A DNA stretch of 64,000 nt from Pseudomonas sp. MYb185 (GCF_002979975.1 NZ_PCQD01000002.1:1-64000); one strand, 5' to 3'. Positions 1 through 13,658 are shown, numbered from the stretch's first letter. The notes: generated by a model from the letters alone, not told the origin. Numbers and translations: made by a program.

Positions 1-1124
1 CAGGGGGTGGCGGTGAAGTGGTTGCGGTAGCCTTGGGTGAAGTTGTTGTCGGTTTCCCCCTCTCCCCAGCCCTCTCCCGCAAGGGGAGAGGGGGTTAGAA
101 TGTGCGCTCTTGAGGTATTGGTGCCTGATGGATCGGTGATGGACTCTTCGAGCACCTGGGGTTGTTTGCCCTGGTGGTGGATTTCGGTGAGTAGCCACAG
201 GTCGTTCCATTGGCTACAGGGGTGGCCTTGCAGTTCCAGGAAGTGGCCGCTGCGCAGGATGGGTTGGTCGCTGTGGCCGTGGGCCAGGCGGTAGTCGCTG
301 CGGTGGCGTTCCAGATGACGGCGGGCCAGGTGCTTGCCGCGGGTGCGGTCGGTGAACTGGCCGGGGTAGTCGTAGTCTTCCAGGTCCGGCAACTGCTCGC
401 TGCGGGCCTCGCTTTCCAGCAGCAGGCGGGCTTTGTCGTGGTCGTAGTCGCGGCGGGTGACGCGGCTGGTGCGGGCTTCCAGGCGTACGCCGAAGCGCTT
501 GACCACCGGCTCGTCGGCGACCAGGCCGTTGCCCTGATCGAAGCCCGTCGGGTCGAGACGCGGAAAGCCGGTCTGGTCATCGCCGAAGACCAGCAGGTGA
601 CCTTCGGGGGCATGACGGAAGTGATAGTGAATGCCCTCTTCCTCGCATAGGCGCTGGATAAAGTGCAGGTCGGTCTCATCGTACTGGGTGCAGTAGTCAC
701 GCTCAGGATAGTCGCTGCCGAGCTGGAACAGGAAGGCATCGGACTGGATGCCGTGGTCGTCGAGCACGCGGGCGATGATCTGCGGCACACTGAGGTGCTG
801 GAAGATACGCTGGTTGTGTCGCAGGTCGAGGTACTGCAGCTGGGGAACCAGCTCCAGGCGGTAACGGGTCAGGCGCTTGCCGGATTCGCCGATGGCGGCG
901 TGGTGGATCAGGCCGTGCAGGCCGGTGCCGTTGCCCAGGTCGAGCCAGGCGGTGTGGTGCAGCAGGCTTTCCAGGTCCAGGTCGGGCTGTTCACTGACCA
1001 GTTGCAGTTCGATGCGATAGCAATGGCTGATCGCCTCGCGGGCCTGGAAGGCCAGTACCTTGAAGTCGTGCTCGAGGCCGTGCAGGCTCAGGGTGAAATG
1101 GGCTTGATTGGCCGGGGCAAACAT
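1..1124 (-). CDS. vgrG: Type VI secretion tip protein VgrG (3' end outside window)
   Basis: About 374 N-terminal residues are visible; the gene runs off the window start. VgrG trimers form the puncturing tip of the type VI secretion tube, and family members usually exceed 600 residues. The text begins MFAPANQAHFTLSLHG and includes LCEEEGIHYHF, typical of the gp27-like base domain, and ends near QGYRNHFTATP, where the gp5/OB-fold region begins. The ATG at 1124 follows GAGGA by 7-8 bases. A palindromic DNA repeat is read in frame at 56-94, adding a Gly/Glu/Pro-rich stretch (TPSPLAGEGWGEG) just before QGYRN. No other type VI gene is visible, so this could be an orphan vgrG with an effector beyond the window edge. 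Confidence 0.93.
   Translation of the reverse strand, partial: MFAPANQAHFTLSLHGLEHDFKVLAFQAREAISHCYRIELQLVSEQPDLDLESLLHHTAWLDLGNGTGLHGLIHHAAIGESGKRLTRYRLELVPQLQYLDLRHNQRIFQHLSVPQIIARVLDDHGIQSDAFLFQLGSDYPERDYCTQYDETDLHFIQRLCEEEGIHYHFRHAPEGHLLVFGDDQTGFPRLDPTGFDQGNGLVADEPVVKRFGVRLEARTSRVTRRDYDHDKARLLLESEARSEQLPDLEDYDYPGQFTDRTRGKHLARRHLERHRSDYRLAHGHSDQPILRSGHFLELQGHPCSQWNDLWLLTEIHHQGKQPQVLEESITDPSGTNTSRAHILTPSPLAGEGWGEGETDNNFTQGYRNHFTATP
56..94. repeat. Palindromic GC-rich repeat embedded in vgrG
   Basis: CCCCCTCTCCCC at 56-67 is the exact reverse complement of GGGGAGAGGGGG at 83-94, with a 15-base loop. Read leftward it encodes TPSPLAGEGWGEG, a peptide recognisable as the translation of a dispersed proteobacterial palindromic repeat. 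The inserted segment probably extends to about 51-113 and keeps the vgrG frame open. Confidence 0.8.
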
Positions 1125-1150
1125 CCGCTGTCCTCATCTACTTTCGCCAA

Positions 1151-1173
1151 GGGCAACCAGTAACCGGTTGCCC
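1151..1173. repeat. Inverted repeat upstream of vgrG
   Basis: GGGCAACC (1151-1158) and GGTTGCCC (1166-1173) are perfect 8-base arms with a 7-base loop, about 27 bases upstream of the vgrG start. It could be a leader hairpin or an operator. The rest of 1125-1283 shows nothing else I can support. Confidence 0.45.
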
Positions 1174-1283
1174 CATGTGATGGGCAGGCATTGTCACAGA
1201 ATCATGCTCGGCTGGATGTGCGCCAGTTGGCAGAACCCGCATCTCCGGTGCAATTCACACCCTACAGCTAAACAGTCATCATG

Positions 1284-1313
1284 AAAAAAGCCCGGACCAA
1301 AGGGCCCGGGCTT
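1284..1313 (-). terminator. Rho-independent terminator of nirS
   Basis: Read leftward, AAGCCCGG pairs with CCGGGCTT and is followed by a T run. It lies about 45 bases past the nirS stop and ends that transcript, so no further nir gene follows in the same operon. Confidence 0.85.
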
Positions 1314-1357
1314 GTCATTGAATGAATGGGAGCGCCTGGCGCTCCCGTTGATCCAGC

Positions 1358-5174
<3,817 letters not shown>

Positions 5175-5229
5175 CCTGATCGCTCCTCATGACATATCAG
5201 CATGATGGAGCGTCTGGGAAGCGGAGTGC

Positions 5230-5243
5230 TTGACCTCTGTCAA
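5230..5243 (-). promoter_or_regulatory. ANR/DNR (FNR-type) box of the receptor-nirS promoter
   Basis: TTGACCTCTGTCAA is a perfect dyad (TTGAC-N4-GTCAA) close to the FNR consensus TTGAT-N4-ATCAA. A -10-like CATCAT lies at 5202-5207, exactly 22 bases away, which is the class II spacing (site at -41.5). The predicted transcript start is near 5195. The site could also influence nirQ on the other strand. Confidence 0.75.
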
Positions 5244-5400
5244 GCGGATATGCGTCATGCTGACGCACCAGACTGGGTGCGACATACCATCGCACCCAAA
5301 ATCAGGTAAAAACAACCATTATCGGTTTTTTTAACCTACACCAGTCACGGTAATTTCAACCAATATTAAAAATAACCCATTAAAATCAATAAGTTAATAA

Positions 5401-5416
5401 TTGGCACGTTCCTTGA
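5401..5416 (+). promoter_or_regulatory. Candidate sigma-54 promoter of nirQ
   Basis: TTGGCACG-TTCC-TTGA matches the -24 element perfectly and the -12 element (TTGC) except for the last base, with correct spacing. The implied transcript start is near 5427, 27 bases before the nirQ ATG. The -12 mismatch makes this tentative. Confidence 0.4.
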
Positions 5417-5445
5417 TAGAGAAACAGCGAACGCAACTATCAAGG
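5411..5445. repeat. Inverted repeat covering the nirQ ribosome-binding site
   Basis: CCTTGATAG (5411-5419) and CTATCAAGG (5437-5445) are perfect 9-base arms. The right arm contains the AAGG of the nirQ Shine-Dalgarno. If transcription began upstream of 5411 the hairpin would mask it; if it began near 5427 the hairpin could not form, and the repeat would instead be a DNA operator. Confidence 0.5.
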
Positions 5446-5453
5446 AAGCACCA

Positions 5454-6302
5454 ATGAACGCACCCCGGTTAGACCTTCATCCGCAACAGCAAGGTGGGCT
5501 TTTCTACCATGCCAGTGGTGCCGAGGTTGAACTCTTCGAGCAGGCCGACCGCTTCGGCATGCCGGTCCTCATCAAGGGACCGACCGGCTGTGGCAAGACG
5601 CGCTTCATCCAGCACATGGCCCAGCGCCTCGGGCGCAAGCTGTACACCGTTGCCTGCCATGACGACCTGACCACCGCCGATCTGGTCGGCCGCCACCTGA
5701 TCGGCAGCCAAGGCACCTTCTGGCAGGACGGCCCGCTGACTCGCGCGGTCCGCGAGGGTGCCATCTGTTATCTGGACGAGGTCATCGAAGCACGCAAGGA
5801 CATCACCGTGGTACTGCACCCGCTGGCGGATGATCGGCGCATCCTGCCGCTGGAAGCCACCGGCGAGGAACTGCAGGCCGCGCCGGGGTTCATGCTGGTG
5901 GTTTCCTACAACCCTGGCTATCGCAACCTGCTCAAAGGCCTCAAGCCCAGCACCCGCCAACGTTTCGTGGCCATGGCCTTCGACTATCCCGAGGCCGCGG
6001 TGGAAACCCGTATTGTGCAGCATGAGTCCGGTCTCGATCCGGTCAACGCCGGCCACCTGGTCAGCCTGGGCAACGCCCTGCGCCACCTTGGCCAGCACGA
6101 CCTGGAAGAGGCCCCCTCGACCCGCCTGCTGATCCATACCGGCCGCCTGATCGCCGCCGGCATGGACCCGCGCCAGGCCTGCGAAGCCTGCATGGCACAA
6201 CCGCTTACCGACGAGCCGGTCGCCCAGGCGGCGATCATGGATGTAGTCAGAGCGCACTTTGCCGAACCCGGACAACAACAAGCCAACAGAAGATTCGCCT
6301 GA
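5454..6302 (+). CDS. nirQ: NirQ/NorQ, MoxR-type AAA+ ATPase for nitric oxide reductase
   Basis: 282 residues. NirQ is a MoxR-family AAA+ ATPase needed to activate nitric oxide reductase; with NorD it acts as a chaperone, probably for metal insertion. The Walker A motif GPTGCGKT is at 42-49, Walker B CYLDEV at 105-110, and the sensor 1 region reads VVSYNPGYRN. ATG 5454 follows AAGGA. It is divergent from the receptor-nirS unit and heads a rightward series nirQ-norC-norB-norD-norE-norF with a 38-base gap to norC, so one transcript is likely. A sigma-54-like promoter and an inverted repeat precede it. Confidence 0.93.
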   Translation: MNAPRLDLHPQQQGGLFYHASGAEVELFEQADRFGMPVLIKGPTGCGKTRFIQHMAQRLGRKLYTVACHDDLTTADLVGRHLIGSQGTFWQDGPLTRAVREGAICYLDEVIEARKDITVVLHPLADDRRILPLEATGEELQAAPGFMLVVSYNPGYRNLLKGLKPSTRQRFVAMAFDYPEAAVETRIVQHESGLDPVNAGHLVSLGNALRHLGQHDLEEAPSTRLLIHTGRLIAAGMDPRQACEACMAQPLTDEPVAQAAIMDVVRAHFAEPGQQQANRRFA

Positions 6303-6340
6303 CCGGCGAGCATGCTTCCGCACAACCTGAGGAGATCAAC

Positions 6341-8231
<1,891 letters not shown>

Positions 8232-8240
8232 AGCAAACCC

Positions 8241-8340
8241 GGTGTCGGGAGTAATCTCGACACCCCTTCTCTGCCCGCTGCTGCGCGGATTCCGCCCAGC
8301 AGCACCCTTTCTCCGGTTCTGGCCCTTACAGCCAGAACCG
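8241..8340 (+). repeat. Three tandem hairpins in the norB-norD spacer
   Basis: Three inverted repeats follow norB: 8241-8264 (GGTGTCG/CGACACC), 8277-8303 (GCTGCTG-C-GCGG with CCGC-C-CAGCAGC), and 8314-8340 (CGGTTCTGGC/GCCAGAACCG, 10 perfect pairs). None is followed by a T run, so they look like mRNA processing or 3'-stability structures rather than terminators. Confidence 0.6.
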
Positions 8341-8364
8341 ACCCTGACCACGGAGCGCAATGCA

Positions 8365-10203
8365 ATGGAAGAAGCCGTAGGCATTCGCTGGCACCGGTTG
8401 ATCACCCGCCTGGCCGGGGATGGTTTCCCCCAGGCGCGGGTCCGGCTGGAAGACGAAGGTCCACGCCTGGCCATGGTCTTCCGCGCCCTGAGTGGCGACC
8501 CCGGCCTGACCATCAAGGCCAGCACCGAGCGCAGCCTCAACACCTGGCGCCCCCTGGCCCACCGCCTGGCCGGCACCGGTCGCCGCCATACGCTGGCCTG
8601 GCGCGAGGCCGAGGCCCTGCGGGTACCGCACAGCCTGGAGGTGTTTCCCGAGCAGGCAATGAACCGCGACCTGTATCTGTGGCTCGCAGCCATGGCCAGT
8701 CAGGCTGGCGAAGACAGTTCCGGCGACTGGTTGCAGGACAACCAGCAACTGGTAGTGAGAACGCTGGATGCCTTTCCCGGCCTGTACGATCTGTATCGGA
8801 CCCTGGCCCGCTGCCTGGTGGATATCCGCCGCCAGCGCAAGCTGCCACCGGCCCAGGCGCAACAGGAAGCGTGCCTGCAGGCTGCCCTGCTCGATCCAGG
8901 CAGCCTCCGTGAGTGGCCCGATGCATCCGCCGAGCCCTGGCCGGTGCCCTTGTGGCTGTATCCTCTGCCGGAGCAGCCCCTGACGCTGGCGGCGGCCAAT
9001 GACAGCGACGCGGACGCTGAAGGCCATGGCGGCGGTAAGGTCCGGCAGAGCAAACAGCGTAAGCAGGGTCGTTATGTGGATGATCCGAACAAGCGCAACG
9101 GACTGATGATCTTCCGCCTGGAAAGCCTGTTCTCCTGGTCGGAGTTTGTACCAGTGGACCGCTGCGAAGATGACCAGGACGATGAGGATGCCGAACGCAT
9201 CGCCGAAGATCTGGATTACCTGACCCTGTCGCGCAACCCCAGTACCAGCGCCTCGCGCATCAAGCTGGACATGGACCTGCCCTCCGCCTCGGAGGATGAC
9301 ATTCCGCTGAGCGATGGCTGCCTGTTCCCCGAGTGGGATTGGAAGAAGCAGCAGCTAAGGAGCAATCATTGCCGGGTCATTCCCATGTTGCCACGGGATG
9401 CCGAGCCAGCGCCGCTGCCCGAGCGCCTGCGGTCCCTGGCCAGTAACCTACGCCAGCGCTTCCAGGGCCTGCAGCCGCAACGGGTATGGCAGAAGCGCCA
9501 GGCCAGCGGCACCCTGCTGGACCTGGATGCCTGCCTGCATCACGCCGCCGACCTGCGCCGCGGCTGCGCCACCTCGCAACCGGCCCTATGGCGCCGCGAG
9601 ACCGCCCGTCATCGTGACCTGGCGTGCCTGGTGCTCGCCGACCTGTCGTTGTCCACCGAGGCCTGGGCCGACAACCAGCATCAGGTGATCGATGTGATCC
9701 GCGACAGCCTGCACCTGCTGGGCGAGGCGCTGGACGCCGGCCAGGATGACTTCGCCATGTACGGCTTTTCCTCGAGACGCCGGGATCATGTGCGTTTCAA
9801 TCTGATCAAGAACTTCGCCGAGCCCTGGGGCAATGCCATTCATGGACGCATCAAGGCGCTCAAGCCGGGTTACTACACACGCATGGGGGGCGCCATCCGT
9901 CAGGCCACCGAAGTGCTCAAGGACAAGCCCGCCGAGCAGCGCCTGTTGCTGCTGCTGACCGACGGCAAACCCAACGACCTGGATGTCTACGAGGGTCGCT
10001 ACGGCATGGAGGATACCCGTCAGGCATTGCTGGAAGCACGGCAGGCCGGCATCCAGCCGTTCTGCGTGACGATCGACCAGCAGGCCGCCGACTACCTGCC
10101 CTACCTGTTCGGCCAGCAGCGCTACCAGTTGATCCGCCAGGCCGCCGAACTGCCTGGCCTGCTGCCGAAACTCTATCTGCTGCTGACCGGGAGAACCACC
10201 TGA
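8365..10203 (+). CDS. norD: NorD, von Willebrand A-domain NOR activation protein
   Basis: 612 residues from ATG 8365, which I recall as the P. aeruginosa NorD length. An open frame extends upstream to 8242, but ATG 8365 follows CGGAG at a good distance and the upstream stretch contains the spacer hairpins. The C-terminal VWA domain carries the MIDAS motif DLSLS (Asp426, Ser428, Ser430). The middle of the protein is acidic and charged (residues about 265-310). NorD is cytoplasmic and works with the MoxR ATPase NirQ to make NorCB active. Its stop overlaps the norE start (TGATG). Confidence 0.94.
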   Translation: MEEAVGIRWHRLITRLAGDGFPQARVRLEDEGPRLAMVFRALSGDPGLTIKASTERSLNTWRPLAHRLAGTGRRHTLAWREAEALRVPHSLEVFPEQAMNRDLYLWLAAMASQAGEDSSGDWLQDNQQLVVRTLDAFPGLYDLYRTLARCLVDIRRQRKLPPAQAQQEACLQAALLDPGSLREWPDASAEPWPVPLWLYPLPEQPLTLAAANDSDADAEGHGGGKVRQSKQRKQGRYVDDPNKRNGLMIFRLESLFSWSEFVPVDRCEDDQDDEDAERIAEDLDYLTLSRNPSTSASRIKLDMDLPSASEDDIPLSDGCLFPEWDWKKQQLRSNHCRVIPMLPRDAEPAPLPERLRSLASNLRQRFQGLQPQRVWQKRQASGTLLDLDACLHHAADLRRGCATSQPALWRRETARHRDLACLVLADLSLSTEAWADNQHQVIDVIRDSLHLLGEALDAGQDDFAMYGFSSRRRDHVRFNLIKNFAEPWGNAIHGRIKALKPGYYTRMGGAIRQATEVLKDKPAEQRLLLLLTDGKPNDLDVYEGRYGMEDTRQALLEARQAGIQPFCVTIDQQAADYLPYLFGQQRYQLIRQAAELPGLLPKLYLLLTGRTT

Positions 10204-10811
10204 TGCACAGTCCCGAATCCGTACTGGACGACACCAAAAGCCTGGAGCAACCGCGCCAACTGCCCGGTGACCTGGCCATGTGGTGTTTCATCCTCGCCGA
10301 GCTGCTGGCCTTCCTGTTGCTGCTGGGCAGCATGGCCTTCGCTCGCGGTCACTGGAGCGAGCTGTTCAGCGCCGGCATCGCCACCCTGCACCCGGAGGCT
10401 GGGCTGATCAATACGGTCTTTCTGCTGACCGGCAGCTACTTCGCCGCCAACGCGGTACACCAGGCGCAGGCCGGCAACCGCAAGGCGCTGGTCTGGGGTT
10501 TCATCCTGGCCTCGGCCTGCGGCCTGCTGTACGTCGGCGTCAAGGTCACCGAGTACAGCATGCTGTTCGCTGATGGCTACAATCTGCGCAGCAGCACCTT
10601 CTATTTCTTCTACTTTTTCACCACCTTTTTCCACATGGCCCATGTACTGATCGGCATGCTCATCCTGCTGGTGGTCGCCTGGCGCTGCCACAAGGGACAC
10701 TACGCCAACCAGGAAAAAGCCAGGATGGCCAGCGAGTCGGCCGCCAGTTACTGGCACATGGTCGACCTGGTCTGGCTGGTGCTGTTCCCCCTGCTATATG
10801 TGTTGCCCTGA
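10203..10811 (+). CDS. norE: NorE, cytochrome c oxidase subunit III-like protein
   Basis: 202 residues with about five transmembrane helices, including the subunit III-like FYFFYFFTTFFHMAHVLIGM segment. NorE is an accessory membrane protein of the nor operon that helps full NOR activity but is not a subunit of the purified enzyme. The start overlaps the norD stop by one base (TGATG), implying translational coupling. norF follows after 11 bases. Confidence 0.9.
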   Translation: MHSPESVLDDTKSLEQPRQLPGDLAMWCFILAELLAFLLLLGSMAFARGHWSELFSAGIATLHPEAGLINTVFLLTGSYFAANAVHQAQAGNRKALVWGFILASACGLLYVGVKVTEYSMLFADGYNLRSSTFYFFYFFTTFFHMAHVLIGMLILLVVAWRCHKGHYANQEKARMASESAASYWHMVDLVWLVLFPLLYVLP

Positions 10812-10822
10812 GGAGGCTGCTG

Positions 10823-11068
10823 ATGAAACGCTGCGCATTGGAAATCGGCCTGTTCGGCCTGCTGTTGCTGACCGTCGCTGCCTGGCTGCTGGGACACAAC
10901 TTTGCCGGGAGCTGGGTAGTGGGCTGCGTACTGGCGCTGACCTTCGTCAAGGGCCAGTGGTTGATCGACCAGTTCATGGGTTTGCGTCGCGCGCCGCAGT
11001 GGCTGCGCTGGATCGTCAGCGGCTGGTTGCTGCTGGTGGTCGGGATGACCGCGCTGTTCAATATGTGA
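10823..11068 (+). CDS. norF: NorF, small membrane protein of the nor operon
   Basis: 81 residues with three hydrophobic segments (about 8-25, 29-46, 60-80), matching the prokaryotic cytochrome c oxidase subunit IV-like family to which NorF belongs. The ATG follows GAGGAGG. It is the last gene of the nirQ-nor series; a GC-rich hairpin and a repeat element follow. The family call rests on size, hydrophobicity and position. Confidence 0.82.
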   Translation: MKRCALEIGLFGLLLLTVAAWLLGHNFAGSWVVGCVLALTFVKGQWLIDQFMGLRRAPQWLRWIVSGWLLLVVGMTALFNM

Positions 11069-11091
11069 CCGGGCTGACCTGAAACACCGCT

Positions 11092-11111
11092 GGCCGGGAT
11101 GGAACCCGGCC
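11092..11111 (+). terminator. Possible terminator after norF
   Basis: GGCCGGG (11092-11098) pairs with CCCGGCC (11105-11111), followed only by TTCC. It sits 24 bases after the norF stop. The short T run makes it a weak intrinsic terminator. Confidence 0.4.
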
Positions 11112-11128
11112 TTCCACGGCTCCCAGGA

Positions 11129-11274
11129 AACCTCTGAACAAGTCAAAACACCGTCATTGCGAGCCCGTAGGGCGCGGCAATCCAGGGCTGGCCGGCAGCT
11201 CCGAGCCTGTGGATTGCCACGTCGGCGGATGGCCGCCCCCCCTGCTCCTCGCAGTGACGACGTATTCAGAGGTT
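11129..11274. mobile_element. Nested inverted-repeat (MITE-like) element
   Basis: Outer arms AACCTCTGAA (11129-11138) and TTCAGAGGTT (11265-11274) are perfect. Inside them CGTCATTGCGAG (11152-11163) pairs with CTCGCAGTGACG (11248-11259, one mismatch) and GCAATCCA with TGGATTGC (around 11177-11217). The GTCATTGCGAG...GGCAATCCA pattern is a recognisable dispersed intergenic repeat of proteobacteria. There is no coding capacity. The right end touches the ubiT stop codon. Confidence 0.75.
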
Positions 11275-11768
11275 CATACCGGGTGAGCTGGCGCCCTGTG
11301 TGGCTCCTTCGCCGCCGCCCCCAGCCAACTGATCAGTTGCCACAGGCGCGGCGGCATCAGGTCCGAATCCAGACTGTCGACCAGATTCTTGATCGCCAAC
11401 CCCAGGTCGGTATCCCCTTCGATCACCAGGCGGCGCCTGAAGAACAGGGTATCGGGGTCTTCCTGTCGGCTGGCCAGCAACAGGAACTCCTTCCAGTTAC
11501 CGCGAATGCACACATCCACCGGCGAGTCCTTGGCCAAACGCAGCCCCAGCGCATCCCGCGTCAGGCTCCAGGCCATGCCCAGGTCGCTGACCTCGATACG
11601 CAGCCAGCGCCCCTGCAACACATCGAATTCGCCGTCCTGCAACGGCTCGGCGAACAGCCGCGCCATGGCCTTCTCGATAACCAGCTTCTGCAGCATGAAA
11701 GGTACATGCCGACCCAGCGGCAGTAGTGGACCACCGGCGCGCAGAACCAGATTGCCGATATTCAGCAT
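11274..11768 (-). CDS. ubiT: UbiT, SCP2-domain accessory factor of anaerobic ubiquinone synthesis
   Basis: 164 residues with an SCP2 lipid-binding fold (formerly YhbT). UbiT binds prenyl intermediates and is required with UbiU and UbiV to make ubiquinone without oxygen. The N-terminus MLNIGNLVLRAGGPLLPLG and the core FDVLQGRWLRIEVSDLG fit the family. Its start overlaps the ubiV stop by seven bases, so it is the third gene of a ubiU-ubiV-ubiT operon. The repeat element at 11129-11274 reaches into its stop codon, so the C-terminus (HRAPAHPV) may have been altered by that insertion. Confidence 0.88.
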   Translation of the reverse strand: MLNIGNLVLRAGGPLLPLGRHVPFMLQKLVIEKAMARLFAEPLQDGEFDVLQGRWLRIEVSDLGMAWSLTRDALGLRLAKDSPVDVCIRGNWKEFLLLASRQEDPDTLFFRRRLVIEGDTDLGLAIKNLVDSLDSDLMPPRLWQLISWLGAAAKEPHRAPAHPV

Positions 11769-12652
11769 AACCCCACCTCCTCAACCGTCAGCATGCCCGG
11801 TTGGCCATGCCAATAACCATTGCAGCCATCCACCGCCAGCGGCGGATGGCCGCCACGACGCACCTTATCGAACAATTGCACTATCTCACCCATGTTCCCG
11901 GCCCGCGGGCTCAGGCGCAGGGCATCGATGCCCATGCGTGCCATGCGCGGATGCTCGGCCAGCAGGTTGCTGATGCCGCCGGACATGGTCTGGATACCAT
12001 TGAGGGTAAACAGCACCTGGCCTTCCTGGGTGGTCATGGGAATACCCTCGGGGTAGTTCTGGCAGATGAAACCGCAGTCATCCTTGGGCAGGTTCTCCGC
12101 CCGGGCAGTGAAGCAGCGCGCCGAATAGGCCAGCGGCAGGTGCCCCCAGGCGAAGACCTCGATTTCCGGCAACGGCACATCCGCCTCCCGCGCCTGCTCC
12201 ATCAGCGCCGCGAGCAGGTCCGCTGAGCATTCCACCGGTGGCACCCAGCGCGACATCCCGCGACTGACCAGTTCATGCAGCGCGTAGGCGTTGTAGATAT
12301 TCAGGGCCGGCCCGCCGACGAACTCCACTCCGCGGCTGCTGAGAAACTGCACCGCGGCCATGTCGTTGGCCTCGACCTTGATCTCGCCGTTCTCGCACAA
12401 TCGGCGCAGGCTGGACAGCTCGGAGGCCGCCTCGATCAGGGTCAGGCCCGACAGTACCACTTCCGCATCGCAGGCACTGCGTACATCCTGGGCCAGACCA
12501 ATCCAGTCATCCAGCGACAGCGCGCGACGCTTGGAGCAGACGGTCTCGCCCAGATAGATCACCTCCAGCGGCTGTTCCGCCATGTCGGCATAGAAGTCCA
12601 TGATCTGCTGGCGCTGCCAGTAGAACAGGATCGGCCCCAGGGTCAATTTCAT
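11762..12652 (-). CDS. ubiV: UbiV, U32-family Fe-S hydroxylation subunit
   Basis: 296 residues. With UbiU it forms the oxygen-independent hydroxylase complex of ubiquinone synthesis, which takes oxygen from prephenate. Four cysteines fit the family's 4Fe-4S ligands: one in LGETVCSKRRA and three in SARCFTARAENLPKDDCGF and FICQNYPEG. Two adjacent ATGs exist (12655 and 12652); 12652 is preferred because AGGAG then lies 7 bases away and the protein begins MKLTLGP, as in known UbiV. An open frame runs upstream to 12820 but lies inside ubiU. The gap to the ubiU stop is 10 bases. Confidence 0.92.
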   Translation of the reverse strand: MKLTLGPILFYWQRQQIMDFYADMAEQPLEVIYLGETVCSKRRALSLDDWIGLAQDVRSACDAEVVLSGLTLIEAASELSSLRRLCENGEIKVEANDMAAVQFLSSRGVEFVGGPALNIYNAYALHELVSRGMSRWVPPVECSADLLAALMEQAREADVPLPEIEVFAWGHLPLAYSARCFTARAENLPKDDCGFICQNYPEGIPMTTQEGQVLFTLNGIQTMSGGISNLLAEHPRMARMGIDALRLSPRAGNMGEIVQLFDKVRRGGHPPLAVDGCNGYWHGQPGMLTVEEVGLC

Positions 12653-12662
12653 CATCTTTCTC

Positions 12663-13658
12663 CTACTGCCAGGCGCGGTGATAGGCGCCCAGGGTGGTCT
12701 GGCTGCCCTCGGACACGGTGTCCAGTACCCGGCGCCAGCTATCCTGTACGGTGAAGCGTTGCGGGTTGGCCTTGTAGCTGTCCAGCGCCTTGCGCCAGAC
12801 CCCGGCAACCTGCTCGACATAGGCCGGGCTGCGCTGGCGGCCCTCGATCTTGACCGCCTCCACGCCGATCTCGGTGAGTTGCGGAATCAGGTCCATGGTA
12901 TTCAGGCTGGTCGGCTCCTCCAGCGCGTGAAAGCGCTTGCCATGCACCATGAAGCGGCCCTTGCACAGGGTCGGGTAGCCTGCCGCCTCACCTTCGGCGT
13001 AGCGGTCGATCAACACATCGTTGAGCCGCGAACTGAGGCCATCGGCGCCCTCGCTCCAGCGCACCGCACTGGCCGGCGAACAGACCCCGCACAGGTTCGG
13101 CGACTCGCCGGTGACATAGGAGGACAGATGACAGCGGCCCTCGGCCATGATGCACAGGCTGCCGAAGGCGAATACCTCCACCGGCACCGGGCTGGACGCT
13201 GCCACCTGGCGCACCTGATTGAGCGACAGCACACGCGGCAATACCGTGCGCCGGATGCCGTACTGCTCGTGATAGAAGCGCAGTGCCGCGGCATTGGTGG
13301 CCGAGCCCTGCACCGACAGGTGCAGGGACAGCTTCGGGTGGTGCTTGCTGGCATAGGCCAGCACGCCGGGATCGCCGGCGATCAGTGCATCGGCGCCCAG
13401 CTCGGCGGCGCGGTCGACGGCGCGCTTCCAGCGCGCCCAGCCATCGGGCAGCGCATAGGTATTGACGGCGATATACAGCTGCCGCCCTTCCCGGCGGATC
13501 AGCTCCAGACCGCTTTCCAGCTGTTTATCGGTGAAATTGAGTCCGGCGAAATGGCGGGCGTTGGTATCGTCGCGAAAACCGGTGTAGATGGCATCCGCAC
13601 CTTGGCGTACCGCCGCCTTGAGGGCAGGCAGACTGCCTGCGGGACAGACCAGTTGCAT
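12663..13658 (-). CDS. ubiU: UbiU, U32-family Fe-S hydroxylation subunit
   Basis: 331 residues, starting MQLVCPAGSLPALKAAV as in peptidase-U32-like UbiU proteins. Cysteines in FGSLCIMAEGRCHL, NLCGVCSP and YPTLCKGRF fit the 4Fe-4S site. UbiU-UbiV hydroxylates the ubiquinone ring without oxygen. GGGAG lies six bases before ATG 13658. It is the first gene of ubiUVT and has an FNR/ANR box 66 bases upstream, consistent with anaerobic expression alongside the denitrification genes. Confidence 0.93.
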   Translation of the reverse strand: MQLVCPAGSLPALKAAVRQGADAIYTGFRDDTNARHFAGLNFTDKQLESGLELIRREGRQLYIAVNTYALPDGWARWKRAVDRAAELGADALIAGDPGVLAYASKHHPKLSLHLSVQGSATNAAALRFYHEQYGIRRTVLPRVLSLNQVRQVAASSPVPVEVFAFGSLCIMAEGRCHLSSYVTGESPNLCGVCSPASAVRWSEGADGLSSRLNDVLIDRYAEGEAAGYPTLCKGRFMVHGKRFHALEEPTSLNTMDLIPQLTEIGVEAVKIEGRQRSPAYVEQVAGVWRKALDSYKANPQRFTVQDSWRRVLDTVSEGSQTTLGAYHRAWQ

